Shown here: piece by piece, positions 35,288 through 44,814 of the stretch | How positions within the stretch are numbered: the first letter of the stretch is position 1 | Layout: the number at the start of each line of letters is the position of its first letter | Assembly (NCBI GenBank): GCA_016742095.1 | Contig: JACVCJ010000013.1 | Coordinates: 35,086-99,085, forward strand | DNA: 64,000 nucleotides | Source of the DNA: Bacteroidia bacterium | GTDB taxonomy: Bacteria; Bacteroidota; Bacteroidia; CAIKAF01 | Reading direction: 5' to 3' | The notes under the pieces: model-generated | Told to the model about the DNA's origin: nothing | Seen by the model: the letters and a program-made list of their open reading frames with translations, nothing else | The model's database searches: none | Program-made: the position numbers and the translations under genes

Positions 35288-35929
35288 CTAAGGCTTTTTG
35301 ATCACGTCTTTGGCTTCCTGCCGGGTCTGTTCGATGACGCCATCGCCCTGCACGCCGTCGTTCGGATCGTCTTCGGCCTCTTCCTTACCGGGTTCAATGC
35401 CCATTTCGCGCAGCACCTGGTCGCTGATGTCGAAGCGGTCGTTGCCGTACATAATGGTAGTGGTACCGGCCTTATCGAAGATCATACCGTAGTTCTTGGT
35501 CTCGGCCACGGTCTGTATGGTCTGGTACACCTTGTCCTGTATGGGTTTTATAAGTTCGCCCTGTTTCTGTATCAGGTCGCCTTTGGGCCCGAAGCGTTTG
35601 CGCTGCAGTTCCAGCAGGGCGTTCTGGGCCACACCCAGTTCCTCTTCGCGTTTGAGGCGCATGTCTTCGGTAAGCAGTACTTTTTCGGCCTCGTATTCGG
35701 CGCGTTTGCGGCTCAGTTCCGATATTTTGGTATCGATCTCGGCCTGCCAGCGCTGCGAAATACCGTCGAGCTGCTTCTGGGCGGCCTGGTACTCGGGCAT
35801 ATTGTCCAGTATGTACTGTGAGTTCACATAGGCAAATTTCTGTGCGTTTGCCTGCACGGAGTTCAGGAGCGTAAAAGCCGCCAGGGCAATAAAGAAGGCA
35901 GCTGCTTTATACAAATTCCGTTTTTTCAT
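35288..35929 (-). CDS. OmpH/Skp family periplasmic chaperone
   Basis: This 213-residue protein is a Skp-like chaperone for outer-membrane proteins. The signal peptide is AAAFFIALAAFTLLNSVQANAQ. The start FAYVNSQYILDNMPEYQAAQKQLDGI is the classical OmpH opening, followed by a long coiled coil (WQAEIDTKISELSRKRAEYE and onward) and the end strand NYGMIFDKAGTTTIMYG. An acidic C-terminal tail of about 35 residues (EPGKEEAEDDPNDG) is extra. It lies 29 bp after bamA. Confidence 0.93.
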   Translation of the reverse strand: MKKRNLYKAAAFFIALAAFTLLNSVQANAQKFAYVNSQYILDNMPEYQAAQKQLDGISQRWQAEIDTKISELSRKRAEYEAEKVLLTEDMRLKREEELGVAQNALLELQRKRFGPKGDLIQKQGELIKPIQDKVYQTIQTVAETKNYGMIFDKAGTTTIMYGNDRFDISDQVLREMGIEPGKEEAEDDPNDGVQGDGVIEQTRQEAKDVIKKP

Positions 35930-35958
35930 ATCGTTCTGTAATCAGGTTAGGATACATG

Positions 35959-38628
35959 TTAGAATTGCTGACCGATGAGGAAGTGGAAGTTTCCTTTTTT
36001 GCGGGAAGATTCGGGTACGCCCGGGATCGGGTCGAAACCGTAACCGTAGTCCACCCCGATAAGTCCGAACATAGGCAGGAACAGACGCAGACCCACACCG
36101 GCCGAGCGGTTGAGGCGGAAGCTGGAGAACGTTTTCAGGTTCGACCAGGCATTACCGGCTTCCAGGAAGCCCAGGGCAAAGATCTTGGCGCTGGGGTTAC
36201 CGGAGATCAGCACGCGGAACTCGGTGGTGATCTTACCGTAGGCCGTGGCGCCCAGCAGCTGGTTGTTGGCATAACCCGGGGTAAGGGAGTTGTCCGGGTA
36301 ACCGCGCAGGGCAATGATCTCACGACCGATGAACTGGTTGTTGAAACCGCCCAGGGCCATCAGACCGGAACCACCCAGCTGGAAACGCTCGAACATGGTC
36401 TCGGGCTTGCGGTAGCTGTAATTACCCAGGTAACCGAACTCGAAACGGTTGTAGATGACCAGTCGTTTCGAAAGCTTGGGTCCGCCGATACCGCTGTAGA
36501 ACTTGGCGCTGAACTTCCACTTGTGGTATTCGAGCCATTTGTTCTGGGCGCTGATGCCCATGCTGCGGTAATCGGTATTGTTGAACATGCTGTAGGGCGG
36601 TGTAAGCTCCACAGAAGCCGTGATATCGGAACCCCGTGTGGGGAAGATCGGATCGTCGGACGAGTTGCGCGCCAGGGTAAAATTAATGGCGAACTTCTGG
36701 GCCGTACCATCGGTATAACCCGGGGCCAGCTGATAGTTCTTCAGCGTATACATCTCCCATTTGGCGGTAAAGAAGAAGTTAAAGAAGTCGTCGGGCCAGC
36801 GCAGGCGGCGGCCGATGGTCATAGAAACGGCCGTGGACGTGATGCGCGAGGTATCGCTGGTGCTGTTCACCGTTCCGGTAGTGGTGGAATAGGCCGAATA
36901 ATTGCTTCGGTTGTGGTAGGCGTTCAGCGAGAACGAGATCGGTTTTTTACCGCCCAGCCAGGGTTCGGTAAAGCCGAAGGTATAGGCCTGGAACCAGGGA
37001 CCCGAAGACGAGATACGCAGGCTGAGGCGCTGTCCGTCGCCGCTGGGCACGGGCTTCCAGGCGCTGCGTTTAAAAAGGTTGCGCGTAGAGAAGTTATTGA
37101 ACGTTACCCCCAGGTTCCCCACAATGGTACGGTAACCGTAACCGCCGGAAAGTTCCACCTGGTCATTGGGCTGTTCTTCTACGTAATATTCCAGGTCAAC
37201 CGTTCCGTTCACCGGGTCGGGCTTGGGTATTACGTTCATGGTCTGTGTGTTAAAGTAGCCGAGGGCGCCCAGTTCCTGCTGCGTACGGATAATGTCCGAA
37301 CGGCTGAACAGTTCTCCCGGACGGGTACGTACCTCACGCAGTATCACGTGATCGCTGGTCTTGGTATTGCCGGTAACGGTCACTTTACCGATACGGGCCT
37401 GTTTCCCTTCATAAATGCGGAACTCGATGTCTACGGAGTCGTCGGTGACCGATGTCTCCACCGGCGTTATCTGGAAGAACAGGTAGCCGTTGTCCTGGTA
37501 CAGGCTTCCGATATCGAGGCCGTTGGGGTTGTAGTTGATGAGTTTATCGATGCGGTCGCTGTCGTACACATCGCCTTTCTGCAGGTTGGCGATCTTGTTC
37601 AGGTCTTCGGTGGTGTACTTGGTATTACCCAGCCAGGCCACATTGCGGATAAAGTACTTTTTACCCTCTTCCACATCGATCTTGATGAACATTTTGCTGC
37701 CTTCGTACCAGATACTGTCCGAAACGATGCGGGCATCGCGGAAACCGTTCTTGTTGTACAGGGCGATCACGTTGTCTTTATCTTCTTCGTAATCGAGCGG
37801 TACGTACTTGGAGCTTTTAAAGATATTGAAGCGGAACGAACTCTTGAAATACTTGAGCAGCATGGGGTAGAAGCCGTATTTCTCTTCGTCTTCGTTAATA
37901 TTGCGTATGGTCCTGCGGGGTTTGGTGAACAGGTTGCCGATGTCGCGGCCCAGCAGGAAGTCGGAACGTTCCTTGGTGTTCTTCATCACCTGTTTTATCT
38001 CGTAATCGGTAAGTTTTTCGTTACCGTTGATGATCACCTGTTCAATTTTTACCTTTTCGCCTTTATTAATGGTAAAATACAGGATCACTCCGTCGAGCGA
38101 GCCTGTGGTATCGAGTTGTTCGTTTACGCTGATGTCGGCGGTGAGGTAGCCTTTATCGTCGAGGTAGTCCTTGATCTTGTATTTGCTGTTGTAAATAAGG
38201 TTTGGGGTAAGGATTTCGCCGTTGAACACCTTGATGAGGTCGCGCAGGTTGTTGGCCTCGGTGGTGGTTACGCCGGCAAAACGGGTGGCTTTGAGGCGGG
38301 GGCGTTCTTCCACGCTGATCTGCAGCCATATTTTACCGTCTTCGATCCTGGTGGCGGTGATCTGTACGTCGTTAAAGATCTTTTCGTCCCACAGTTTCTT
38401 CAGGGCTTTGGATATCTCTTTGCCCGGAACATTGATCTTATCGCCGATCACGAAGCCGGAAAGGAATTTTACGTAATTCTTGTCGATCTTTTCGCTGTTA
38501 CTCACCACGGTCACGTCGGCCAGTATGTACTCGGCGCTGTGTTCGTAGCTGATGTAGTCCTTCTTCTGGGCAAAGGCGGCTGCGAGCCCGAAAAGAAGCA
38601 GGAAAAGAGATATGAGCGTTTTTTTCAT
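35959..38628 (-). CDS. bamA: Outer membrane protein assembly factor BamA
   Basis: BamA inserts beta-barrel proteins into the outer membrane. The 889-residue protein has a signal peptide (LISLFLLLFGLAAAFAQ), a series of POTRA domains (about residues 25-450, for example KKLWDEKIFNDVQITATRI, VIINGNEKLTDYEIKQVM, GKVTVTGNTKTSDHVILREV) and a 16-strand barrel. The barrel includes QVELSGGYGYRTIVGNLGVTF and the loop-6 motif ALRGYPDNSL (VRGF/Y). It ends in FLIGQQF with the expected aromatic residue. The frame is open to 38814 but the signal peptide fixes the ATG at 38628. ompH follows directly. Confidence 0.95.
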   Translation of the reverse strand: MKKTLISLFLLLFGLAAAFAQKKDYISYEHSAEYILADVTVVSNSEKIDKNYVKFLSGFVIGDKINVPGKEISKALKKLWDEKIFNDVQITATRIEDGKIWLQISVEERPRLKATRFAGVTTTEANNLRDLIKVFNGEILTPNLIYNSKYKIKDYLDDKGYLTADISVNEQLDTTGSLDGVILYFTINKGEKVKIEQVIINGNEKLTDYEIKQVMKNTKERSDFLLGRDIGNLFTKPRRTIRNINEDEEKYGFYPMLLKYFKSSFRFNIFKSSKYVPLDYEEDKDNVIALYNKNGFRDARIVSDSIWYEGSKMFIKIDVEEGKKYFIRNVAWLGNTKYTTEDLNKIANLQKGDVYDSDRIDKLINYNPNGLDIGSLYQDNGYLFFQITPVETSVTDDSVDIEFRIYEGKQARIGKVTVTGNTKTSDHVILREVRTRPGELFSRSDIIRTQQELGALGYFNTQTMNVIPKPDPVNGTVDLEYYVEEQPNDQVELSGGYGYRTIVGNLGVTFNNFSTRNLFKRSAWKPVPSGDGQRLSLRISSSGPWFQAYTFGFTEPWLGGKKPISFSLNAYHNRSNYSAYSTTTGTVNSTSDTSRITSTAVSMTIGRRLRWPDDFFNFFFTAKWEMYTLKNYQLAPGYTDGTAQKFAINFTLARNSSDDPIFPTRGSDITASVELTPPYSMFNNTDYRSMGISAQNKWLEYHKWKFSAKFYSGIGGPKLSKRLVIYNRFEFGYLGNYSYRKPETMFERFQLGGSGLMALGGFNNQFIGREIIALRGYPDNSLTPGYANNQLLGATAYGKITTEFRVLISGNPSAKIFALGFLEAGNAWSNLKTFSSFRLNRSAGVGLRLFLPMFGLIGVDYGYGFDPIPGVPESSRKKGNFHFLIGQQF

Positions 38629-38668
38629 GAATCTGATGAAGTGTGACATTAACGTACGAACCTGAAAG

Positions 38669-39433
38669 TTATTGCACTTTGTTTTGTTCGGCCAGGATCT
38701 GTTCGCCCGTTTTTCCGAAGCGCCGCTCCCTTTGCTGGTAGGTAAGCAGGGCTTCCACGAAGTCTTCCTTGCGGAAATCGGGCCATAACCTGGGTGTAAA
38801 ATAAAGTTCGGCATAAGCCAGCTGCCACAACAGGTAATTGCTGATGCGCTGTTCTCCGCTGGTACGTATCATAAGTTCGGGGTCGGGTATGCCGGCCGTG
38901 CACAGCAGCGAGCTGAACATTTCGGCGGTAATATCTTCGGGAACGATCTCGTGGTCGTACGCTTTGCGTGCCAGGGCCTTAACGGCGTTCAGTATTTCCC
39001 AGCGGGCGCTGTAGCTCAGGGCGATCACCAGGGTCATACGGGTATTGTGGGCCGTGGCATCTATCGCTTTGCCCAGGTTTTTGCGGGCGGCTGCCGGCAG
39101 TGAGTCCAGGTCGCCGATGGCGTGCAGGCGTATCTTGTTCTTCTGCAGGGTGTCCACTTCTTTATGCAGCGATTCGATGAGCAGTTCCCACAGGCCGTTC
39201 ACTTCTTCCTGCGGACGGTTCCAGTTCTCGGTAGAAAAAGCATAGAGCGTCAGGTATTCCACCCCCGATTCGGCCGCGGCCTCCACCGTTTCGCGAACGG
39301 CTTTTACGGCATTGCGGTGCCCGAATATACGCATCAGGCCGCGCTGCTTGGCCCAGCGCCCGTTACCGTCCATGATAACGGCCACGTGTCGTGGTATATT
39401 GTTCGGGTCGAGATGTGCTGACGAAATGGACAT
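38669..39433 (-). CDS. uppS: Isoprenyl transferase (undecaprenyl diphosphate synthase)
   Basis: This cis-prenyltransferase makes the lipid carrier for peptidoglycan and O-antigen. It has 254 residues. Motifs are HVAVIMDGNGRWAKQRGL (catalytic Asp), FGHRNAVKAV, LTLYAFSTENWNRPQEEV and, near the end, IRTSGEQRISNYLLWQLAYAEL. A TTG at 39442 would add three residues; the ATG at 39433 is preferred. It is separated from bamA by 40 bp and belongs to the same envelope cluster. Confidence 0.95.
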   Translation of the reverse strand: MSISSAHLDPNNIPRHVAVIMDGNGRWAKQRGLMRIFGHRNAVKAVRETVEAAAESGVEYLTLYAFSTENWNRPQEEVNGLWELLIESLHKEVDTLQKNKIRLHAIGDLDSLPAAARKNLGKAIDATAHNTRMTLVIALSYSARWEILNAVKALARKAYDHEIVPEDITAEMFSSLLCTAGIPDPELMIRTSGEQRISNYLLWQLAYAELYFTPRLWPDFRKEDFVEALLTYQQRERRFGKTGEQILAEQNKVQ

Positions 39434-39452
39434 AGAAGACAAAAGTACTATA

Positions 39453-40319
39453 TTATCTTTTGTTTTGACGAAAAGTTGACCTGCTTTTGATCCCTCGCCA
39501 GCAATCGGGGTTCTTATCCTTGATGCGGATGGAAAGATGCAGGCCCAGGTAGCCGTACCAGTCTTTGGTCAGGGCAAATCCGCGCTGCCGGTCCGTATTG
39601 CTTACCGATGAGCCCAGGCTCTGGTCGGCCACTTCCACGGCGGGTTTATCGCCGGTGGCAGCCAGCAGGGCAGGGTCTGCATAGCGGGTGCTTATATCGT
39701 CCAGGTAGTCGGTAAAGGTAAGGCGCATGCCCCAGTCGATGGTGAGTATCACGCCTTTGAACGGCGTGGCCTTGATGCCGATGCCGAAGGGAATGACGGG
39801 TTGTACGCGTTTGTAGGGCTTGCGGCCTTCGATGCTTCCCTGGCCTTCGGTATTGAGGTTGTGTACGTCGATCCACTGGCCCTGGTACAGGTTCTGCGGA
39901 TTGAACCAGAAAGCCCCGATACCGGCAAAAAGGTAAGGCGTAAAACGGTTGGCCCCTTTTTTGGTGCTGCCCGGTTCATAGCCGTAAAAATTCACTTCGC
40001 CCAGTACGGCGCCCTCTACCAGCCAGGTGCGGAACTGCTGGTTACGCTGTACCTGGTAGTCGTTGCGTCCGTTGTGGTCGAAATTCCACAGGCGGGTGCC
40101 CAGTACATTGGCACGTACGCTGAAATGATGGTTGAAATTGCGGCGGTAAAAGATCCCCAGCCCGGCAAAGGGGTCCTCGAAAGGAGTAATGGGGTTCAGC
40201 TCGCCGTGATAGTAGGAAACGCCGCCGTGAATACCTATTTCGTTCTTTTGCGAAAAGGCCGTGCCTGCTAAACAGAAACAGGCTGTGAACAATATATATA
40301 GGCGGAAAATGTGCTGCAC
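39453..40319 (-). CDS. DUF6089 family outer-membrane protein
   Basis: This 288-residue protein has a signal peptide (LFTACFCLAGTAFSQ) and a beta-rich body with Gly and aromatic alternation that suggests a small outer-membrane barrel. It opens with NEIGIHGGVSYYHGELNPI and includes LGIFYRRNFNHHFSVRANVL, FTPYLFAGIGAFWFNPQ and WGMRLTFTDYLDDISTRYADP. The last three are shared closely with the next gene. The family is typical of Bacteroidota and is found between uppS and nadK. Function is unknown; a role linked to BamA is suggested only by position. It ends 19 bp before uppS. Confidence 0.82.
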   Translation of the reverse strand: MQHIFRLYILFTACFCLAGTAFSQKNEIGIHGGVSYYHGELNPITPFEDPFAGLGIFYRRNFNHHFSVRANVLGTRLWNFDHNGRNDYQVQRNQQFRTWLVEGAVLGEVNFYGYEPGSTKKGANRFTPYLFAGIGAFWFNPQNLYQGQWIDVHNLNTEGQGSIEGRKPYKRVQPVIPFGIGIKATPFKGVILTIDWGMRLTFTDYLDDISTRYADPALLAATGDKPAVEVADQSLGSSVSNTDRQRGFALTKDWYGYLGLHLSIRIKDKNPDCWRGIKSRSTFRQNKR

Positions 40320-40361
40320 GATTCTTTAACGGAGGCGCTCTTCAAAAATTGTGAAAGCGTG

Positions 40362-41318
40362 TTAAAAGAATTTCGGCATCGAAGTACGTGAACCGCCGAT
40401 ACGGAAGTGTACGTTCAGCATCAGGGTCATGTACGAATCTTTATCGCGCGGGTCGCCGCGTTGCTGGCCCGGAGCCGTTGCACCTGGTATGTTGCCTTTG
40501 GACGGATCGGCAAGGGCTGCGGCCAGGGCCGGGTTCGGGGAACCGCTGGCGGCGATCACCGCAGGGTCCACATAAGTGGTGCTTACGTCGTCGATATAAT
40601 CGGTAAAGGTCTTGCGCAGGCCGGCTTCGAAACCGATGCGGATGAGCGGGCTCACACGCACGCTGAAGCCCAGACCGAAAGGAATGGCGAACTGAAAACG
40701 CTTGTAGGGCTGACGGGTAGGGAAGGCTCCCTGGCCTTCGGTGTGCAGGGGCTGCAGGGCATGCCATCTGCCGTCGGGACCGGGCGCTTTGGGATTAAAG
40801 TAAAAACCGGCAACCCCGCCGAACAGGTACAGGTTGCAGGGGTTCTGGGAACCGCGGCGAACACTTCCGCGCAGGCGGTAACGGCTACGCTGGGGCGACT
40901 CCGAAATAAGGTATACCTCAAACTGGGTGCTTACCTCAAAAACGGGAGAACGGAAGGTAAGGTTACGGTTGTTACGCGCCGCCTCTTCGGTGCGGGCATC
41001 GCTTCCGTACAGTTTTATATAGGTAAAGGAAAGTTTCTGTGCAAAACGCCTGTGGTAGAAAATACGGCCGAATGCATTGAAGGCATAGCGGCTCGAACGC
41101 ATGTCCAGGTCGGTGGCAAAATTGGTACCGATCTTGTTTGCGCCGCCAAGCTCGCCCAGGAAGTTCGAAACACCTACGCCGGCACCGAACTCAAAAGCCA
41201 GGTTCGACTGCTTATAGGCGTATTTGCGCCCCCTGCCCCAGTTCTGGGCAAAAGACGAGGTGGTGAATAGAAATCCTGCTGTGAGTGTGATGAGGAGGAT
41301 TAGAAGCTTGTTTTTCAT
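40362..41318 (-). CDS. DUF6089 family outer-membrane protein, paralogue
   Basis: This 318-residue protein is a tandem paralogue of the preceding DUF6089 protein. Signal peptide LLITLTAGFLFTTSSFAQ. Matching stretches are NLAFEFGAGVGVSNFLGELGG, FGRIFYHRRFAQKLSFTYI, LYLFGGVAGFYFNPKAPGPD, RQPYKRFQFAIPFGLGFSV and LRKTFTDYIDDVSTTYVDP. Here an Ala/Gly-rich insert (NPALAAALADPSKGNIPGA) precedes the last strand. Two copies in a row point to an old duplication. The gene precedes the first paralogue by 42 bp on the minus strand and is likely co-transcribed with it. Confidence 0.82.
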   Translation of the reverse strand: MKNKLLILLITLTAGFLFTTSSFAQNWGRGRKYAYKQSNLAFEFGAGVGVSNFLGELGGANKIGTNFATDLDMRSSRYAFNAFGRIFYHRRFAQKLSFTYIKLYGSDARTEEAARNNRNLTFRSPVFEVSTQFEVYLISESPQRSRYRLRGSVRRGSQNPCNLYLFGGVAGFYFNPKAPGPDGRWHALQPLHTEGQGAFPTRQPYKRFQFAIPFGLGFSVRVSPLIRIGFEAGLRKTFTDYIDDVSTTYVDPAVIAASGSPNPALAAALADPSKGNIPGATAPGQQRGDPRDKDSYMTLMLNVHFRIGGSRTSMPKFF

Positions 41319-41363
41319 TTTCCTAATTGATAAGGCATTTGGGCAAAAGTAGATTTTCTTTTC

Positions 41364-42260
41364 CTATTGGGCAAATTTTGTTGAATTTCGGGCGTCGGAA
41401 CCCCAGAGCAGTTTTGTGCGCAGCGTATTCAGGTAATCCGCTTCTGTCATGCGTAGTATATTGATCAGGAAGGGGGCTTTTTTTACGTATATTATTTCTT
41501 CATTATCCATATTTTCGAACTGGGAGTCCACGGAGATCAGGAACTTATTGCTCCGGCTCCTGACCCGCAGCTCGATCTCGCTGGAATCGTCGATCACGAT
41601 AGGACGTACGTTCAGGTTGTGCGGGGCTATAGGCGTGATAACGAAACTGTTGCACTGCGGAGAGATCACCGGGCCGCCACAACTCAGGTTATAGGCCGTG
41701 GAACCGGTGGGGGTGGAAATGATGAGCCCGTCGGCCCAGTAGGTACTGAAATATTTGCCGTTCACCTGCACTTCTACAGAGATCATGCTCGAGGTATCGG
41801 TCTTGGCCACCGTAAGATCGTTGAGGGCGTAGGGACTTACTTCGAACAGGCCGTTGCTGGTATGTACCTCCAGCACACTGCGCCTGTCCAGGAAGAAATT
41901 GCCCTTCAGGATGCGGTCGATGGCGTCGGAGATCTCGTTTTTGGATACGGAGGACAGGAAGCCGAGGCGCCCGATATTCACCCCGATGATGGGTATACCG
42001 CTGTCGCGCACCAGGGGCACGGAACTGAGCAGGGTGCCATCTCCGCCGATGCTGATCAGGAAATCGGCCCGGCCTTTCAGGTCTTCGTGGGAACGGAACA
42101 GGGGATAATCGAGCTGTATATTCAGATGCGTCCGCAGCAGGCGCGCATAACTTTCGAAAAGGAGTATGGAGCAACCCGTAGCGTGCAGTTTTTCAAGGAG
42201 TTCAAGGATGGCCGGCAGGTTCCCGGCTTCGGCCTTGCGTCCGTATACGGCTATGGTCAT
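41364..42260 (-). CDS. nadK: NAD kinase
   Basis: NadK phosphorylates NAD to NADP. It has 298 residues. The catalytic GGDGTLL motif is in FLISIGGDGTLLSSVPLV, followed by IIGVNIGRLGFLS (nucleotide site). Further landmarks are LNDLTVAKTDTSSMISVEV, YWADGLIISTPTGSTAYNLS and GGPVISPQ. The ATG at 42260 is the closest start to the conserved first strand; two other ATGs lie up to 21 bp upstream. It belongs to the conserved DUF6089-nadK-CBS-pdxJ neighbourhood. Confidence 0.95.
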   Translation of the reverse strand: MTIAVYGRKAEAGNLPAILELLEKLHATGCSILLFESYARLLRTHLNIQLDYPLFRSHEDLKGRADFLISIGGDGTLLSSVPLVRDSGIPIIGVNIGRLGFLSSVSKNEISDAIDRILKGNFFLDRRSVLEVHTSNGLFEVSPYALNDLTVAKTDTSSMISVEVQVNGKYFSTYWADGLIISTPTGSTAYNLSCGGPVISPQCNSFVITPIAPHNLNVRPIVIDDSSEIELRVRSRSNKFLISVDSQFENMDNEEIIYVKKAPFLINILRMTEADYLNTLRTKLLWGSDARNSTKFAQ

Positions 42261-42362
42261 GTGCATGTATTTTGGGGGCAAAGGTAGTAAATATGGAACT
42301 GGACTGTACAGGTAAAGTAAGTAAGTGTCCCTGTGGGGGAAAGAAAAAAAGTGTCCGGCGGT

Positions 42363-43121
42363 CTATACCCGGTTCTCCGGCGCTTTTATTTTTTTCCTGC
42401 CCGTGTTGAGGATAATAAGCCAGACGGCCACCGAGATGCCCAGTAGCGTAAGCTTCAGGGACGTATCGATCCCGTCTTTGATCAGGGAGTTGAACATCAG
42501 CAGTTGTATGATCAGGTGAAAACAGGCCCCTGCCAGCACCGAGCGGGTAGATCCTGTAACCTGGCCGATGCCCCAGCTGCCGAAGATCAGCATACCCAGG
42601 AAGAACAGGTTTTCAGAGAGGCTGGTCTCCACCAGGAAGGACAAATGCCACAGGTACCATATAAGACCGATGAGCGGATAGCGGTACAGCGGCTTCAGGG
42701 CCCGCAGTTCCTCCTGCAGGTATCCCCGCCAGCCGTATTCTTCCATAATGCAGTACAGCAGGCTTACGGAAACAGCCATAAAGCCATAGAGGTTCGGTTG
42801 CAGGTCGTAGCCGTTCCTAACGCCGGTAAAACTCAGCAGCAGCACCGGTACCAGGGCCATCAACAGGGCTTTCCCGGGTGATGTGCCCCCGAAGCTTATC
42901 TGCGTTCTTCGCTGCCTGCGGAGCAGGTACAGGGCCAGCAGCGCGCCGGTAAGTACCCCGCTGCCTTCCAGGACTGCGGTCAGGGGCAGGTAGACCCAGG
43001 CGGGCAATTCCTCCAGGCGGGCTTTGGTGCCGAAAACGTCGAAACGGAAAATATTGGACAGGGGAACCGCTATCAGAAGAAAAATAAATAGCCTTTTGTA
43101 GCTGATGCGGTTCTCTTTCAT
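42363..43121 (-). CDS. CPBP family intramembrane metalloprotease
   Basis: This 252-residue membrane protein belongs to the CPBP (Rce1/CAAX protease and bacteriocin-processing) family. It has about seven helices. The first catalytic motif is IMEEYGWRGYLQEEL (EExxxR), the second is WYLWHLSFLVE (FxxxH type), and the last His motif lies in LAGACFHLIIQLLMFNSL. CPBP proteins cleave membrane-embedded or prenylated peptides; the target here is unknown. The start was moved to the ATG at 43121 because the first 18 residues of the longer frame are non-conserved in character. It is inserted between nadK and the CBS gene. Confidence 0.85.
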   Translation of the reverse strand: MKENRISYKRLFIFLLIAVPLSNIFRFDVFGTKARLEELPAWVYLPLTAVLEGSGVLTGALLALYLLRRQRRTQISFGGTSPGKALLMALVPVLLLSFTGVRNGYDLQPNLYGFMAVSVSLLYCIMEEYGWRGYLQEELRALKPLYRYPLIGLIWYLWHLSFLVETSLSENLFFLGMLIFGSWGIGQVTGSTRSVLAGACFHLIIQLLMFNSLIKDGIDTSLKLTLLGISVAVWLIILNTGRKKIKAPENRV

Positions 43122-43216
43122 ACTTTTTGCAGGGTGTATGCCCGCAAAGTTAGTATATTTATTGAAAAGGGGCACCCGGCTTCAGGCACCCCTTTTTATG
43201 CGGTTTCTGTGTCACG

Positions 43217-43876
43217 TTACATGTTGATGAAGTTCATCAGCATATCGTAGCGTTGCTTCAGGTCATCGTCGAAGTCGCTTTCGTGATACAGGGCCTTGAT
43301 CTGGTAATTGTAGCGGTAAAAGGCGCTTTTAATGGCGCTGAGGTCCGTTTTGTTGATCTTCAGGATCACGTCCATGCGCAGATCATCGAGCGTATTCAGG
43401 TACAGGTTCAGGATCTTACCGCCTTCCTGTTCTACAATACCGGCAATTTCGGTAAGGTGATAGTCGTTCTGACCCATTTCCAGGATCACAATGGCGCCCG
43501 GGTCTTTCACCGAAGAAAGCTGGGCGATACTTTCCACAAGCACTTTACGCGTAATGGCGCCTGCGTATTCGTCTTTATCATTGATAACGGGAATTACCGA
43601 AAGTTTGAGGTCCGTCATGATCTTCAGCACATCGAAAATATGCTGGAACCCGCGTACCTGCGGAGCAATGAGGGAGAGTTTATAATGCGAGAGCGGCTCG
43701 TCGGGATTGTTCATCTCGAAAATGTCGTCCTCGCTTATTATGCCGAGATATTTCCGGCCTTTCACAACCGGGAGGTGGTGCACGCGTAACTCCTCCATCC
43801 AGGCCATGGCGCGCATTCCGGTATCGCTGGTCTTCAGCGGCGGAACTTCGTAGGATATGAGTTGATCGGCTGTCAT
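43217..43876 (-). CDS. CBS-domain protein with ACT-like C-terminus
   Basis: This 219-residue cytoplasmic protein has two CBS domains (about residues 1-55 and 70-125) with VHHLPVVKGRKYLGIISEDDIF and LSVIPVINDKDEYAGAITRKVL. A C-terminal domain follows, with GAIVILEMGQNDYHLTEIAGIVEQEG, which looks like an ACT-type fold. CBS pairs bind adenosine nucleotides or metals and act as energy sensors. The gene sits beside nadK and divergent from pdxJ, a neighbourhood seen in many Bacteroidota, and may sense nucleotide levels; that link is inferred. Confidence 0.85.
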   Translation of the reverse strand: MTADQLISYEVPPLKTSDTGMRAMAWMEELRVHHLPVVKGRKYLGIISEDDIFEMNNPDEPLSHYKLSLIAPQVRGFQHIFDVLKIMTDLKLSVIPVINDKDEYAGAITRKVLVESIAQLSSVKDPGAIVILEMGQNDYHLTEIAGIVEQEGGKILNLYLNTLDDLRMDVILKINKTDLSAIKSAFYRYNYQIKALYHESDFDDDLKQRYDMLMNFINM

Positions 43877-44096
43877 ATGTTACTATTTACGTAAAAACGT
43901 AAGCAAACGTTTAAAAATTTTGCTGAATAAACAATATTTTAAGACAAAGTTGATAGAGGAAAGCGATGAGCGGATAAGGGCTTCCTATGAATGGGAGCGG
44001 CCTGCATTCCTATTTGACGAGCGCCTGCTTTGCCTAAGCTAAAAATCCCGTAGCTTTGAGCCCGATCCCGGTTTTACAGGGCAAAAATAGAAAAGA

Positions 44097-44813
44097 ATGA
44101 CCAAATTATCCGTAAACATCAATAAAATAGCCACCCTGCGTAATGCCCGCGGCGGCAATACCCCCGATGTACTACAGACCGCGCTCGATATCGAGAACTT
44201 CGGCGCCGACGGCATTACCGTACACCCGCGTCCCGACGAACGGCATATCCGCCGCAGCGATGTGCTGGCGCTGGCCCCGGCCCTGCGCACCGAATTCAAC
44301 ATCGAGGGCTATCCCACACCCGATTTCCTGGCCCTCATCAAACAGGTGCAGCCTGCCCAGGTGACCCTGGTACCCGACGCCCCCGACGTGCTTACCAGCA
44401 ATAACGGCTGGGACTGTATCAAGTTCAGGGACCTGCTGCGTGAAGTGATCGACACCATCCGCAGTGAAAGCAATGCCCGGGTGAGCATCTTCCTGAATCC
44501 CGATCCCGCACAGCCTTTTGCCGCGGCTGAAACCGGCACCGACCGCATCGAGCTGTATACCGAAGCTTTTGCCTCGGGCTTTGCCTCCGATCCGCAGGCA
44601 GCCGTGCGTCCCTATACCGAAACGGCGCTGAAAGCCACGGAAGCCGGACTTGGCATTAACGCCGGGCACGACCTGAACCTGCTGAACCTGAGATTTTTTA
44701 AAGAGAACGTTCCCGGTCTGCTCGAAGTTTCCATCGGGCATGCCCTGGTTTCCGATGCCCTGTACCTGGGGCTGCAGAACACCGTTCAGATGTATAAACG
44801 ACAATTACAGTAA
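44097..44813 (+). CDS. pdxJ: Pyridoxine 5'-phosphate synthase
   Basis: PdxJ joins 1-deoxyxylulose 5-phosphate and 3-amino-2-oxopropyl phosphate to form vitamin B6. The 238-residue TIM-barrel protein begins [19 protein letters not shown]. It has [17 protein letters not shown] with the catalytic His/Arg, FNIEGYP, VTLVPD, and a late [14 protein letters not shown] and [11 protein letters not shown]. It is divergent from the CBS gene, and the hydrolase gene starts 1 bp after its stop. Confidence 0.96.
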   Translation: MTKLSVNINKIATLRNARGGNTPDVLQTALDIENFGADGITVHPRPDERHIRRSDVLALAPALRTEFNIEGYPTPDFLALIKQVQPAQVTLVPDAPDVLTSNNGWDCIKFRDLLREVIDTIRSESNARVSIFLNPDPAQPFAAAETGTDRIELYTEAFASGFASDPQAAVRPYTETALKATEAGLGINAGHDLNLLNLRFFKENVPGLLEVSIGHALVSDALYLGLQNTVQMYKRQLQ

Positions 44814-44814
44814 T

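Noticed and set aside
35956..38646. 896-codon plus-strand frame antisense to bamA
   Set aside because: It mirrors the bamA reading frame, has no recognisable domain, and its composition is that of a reverse-strand shadow in GC-rich DNA.
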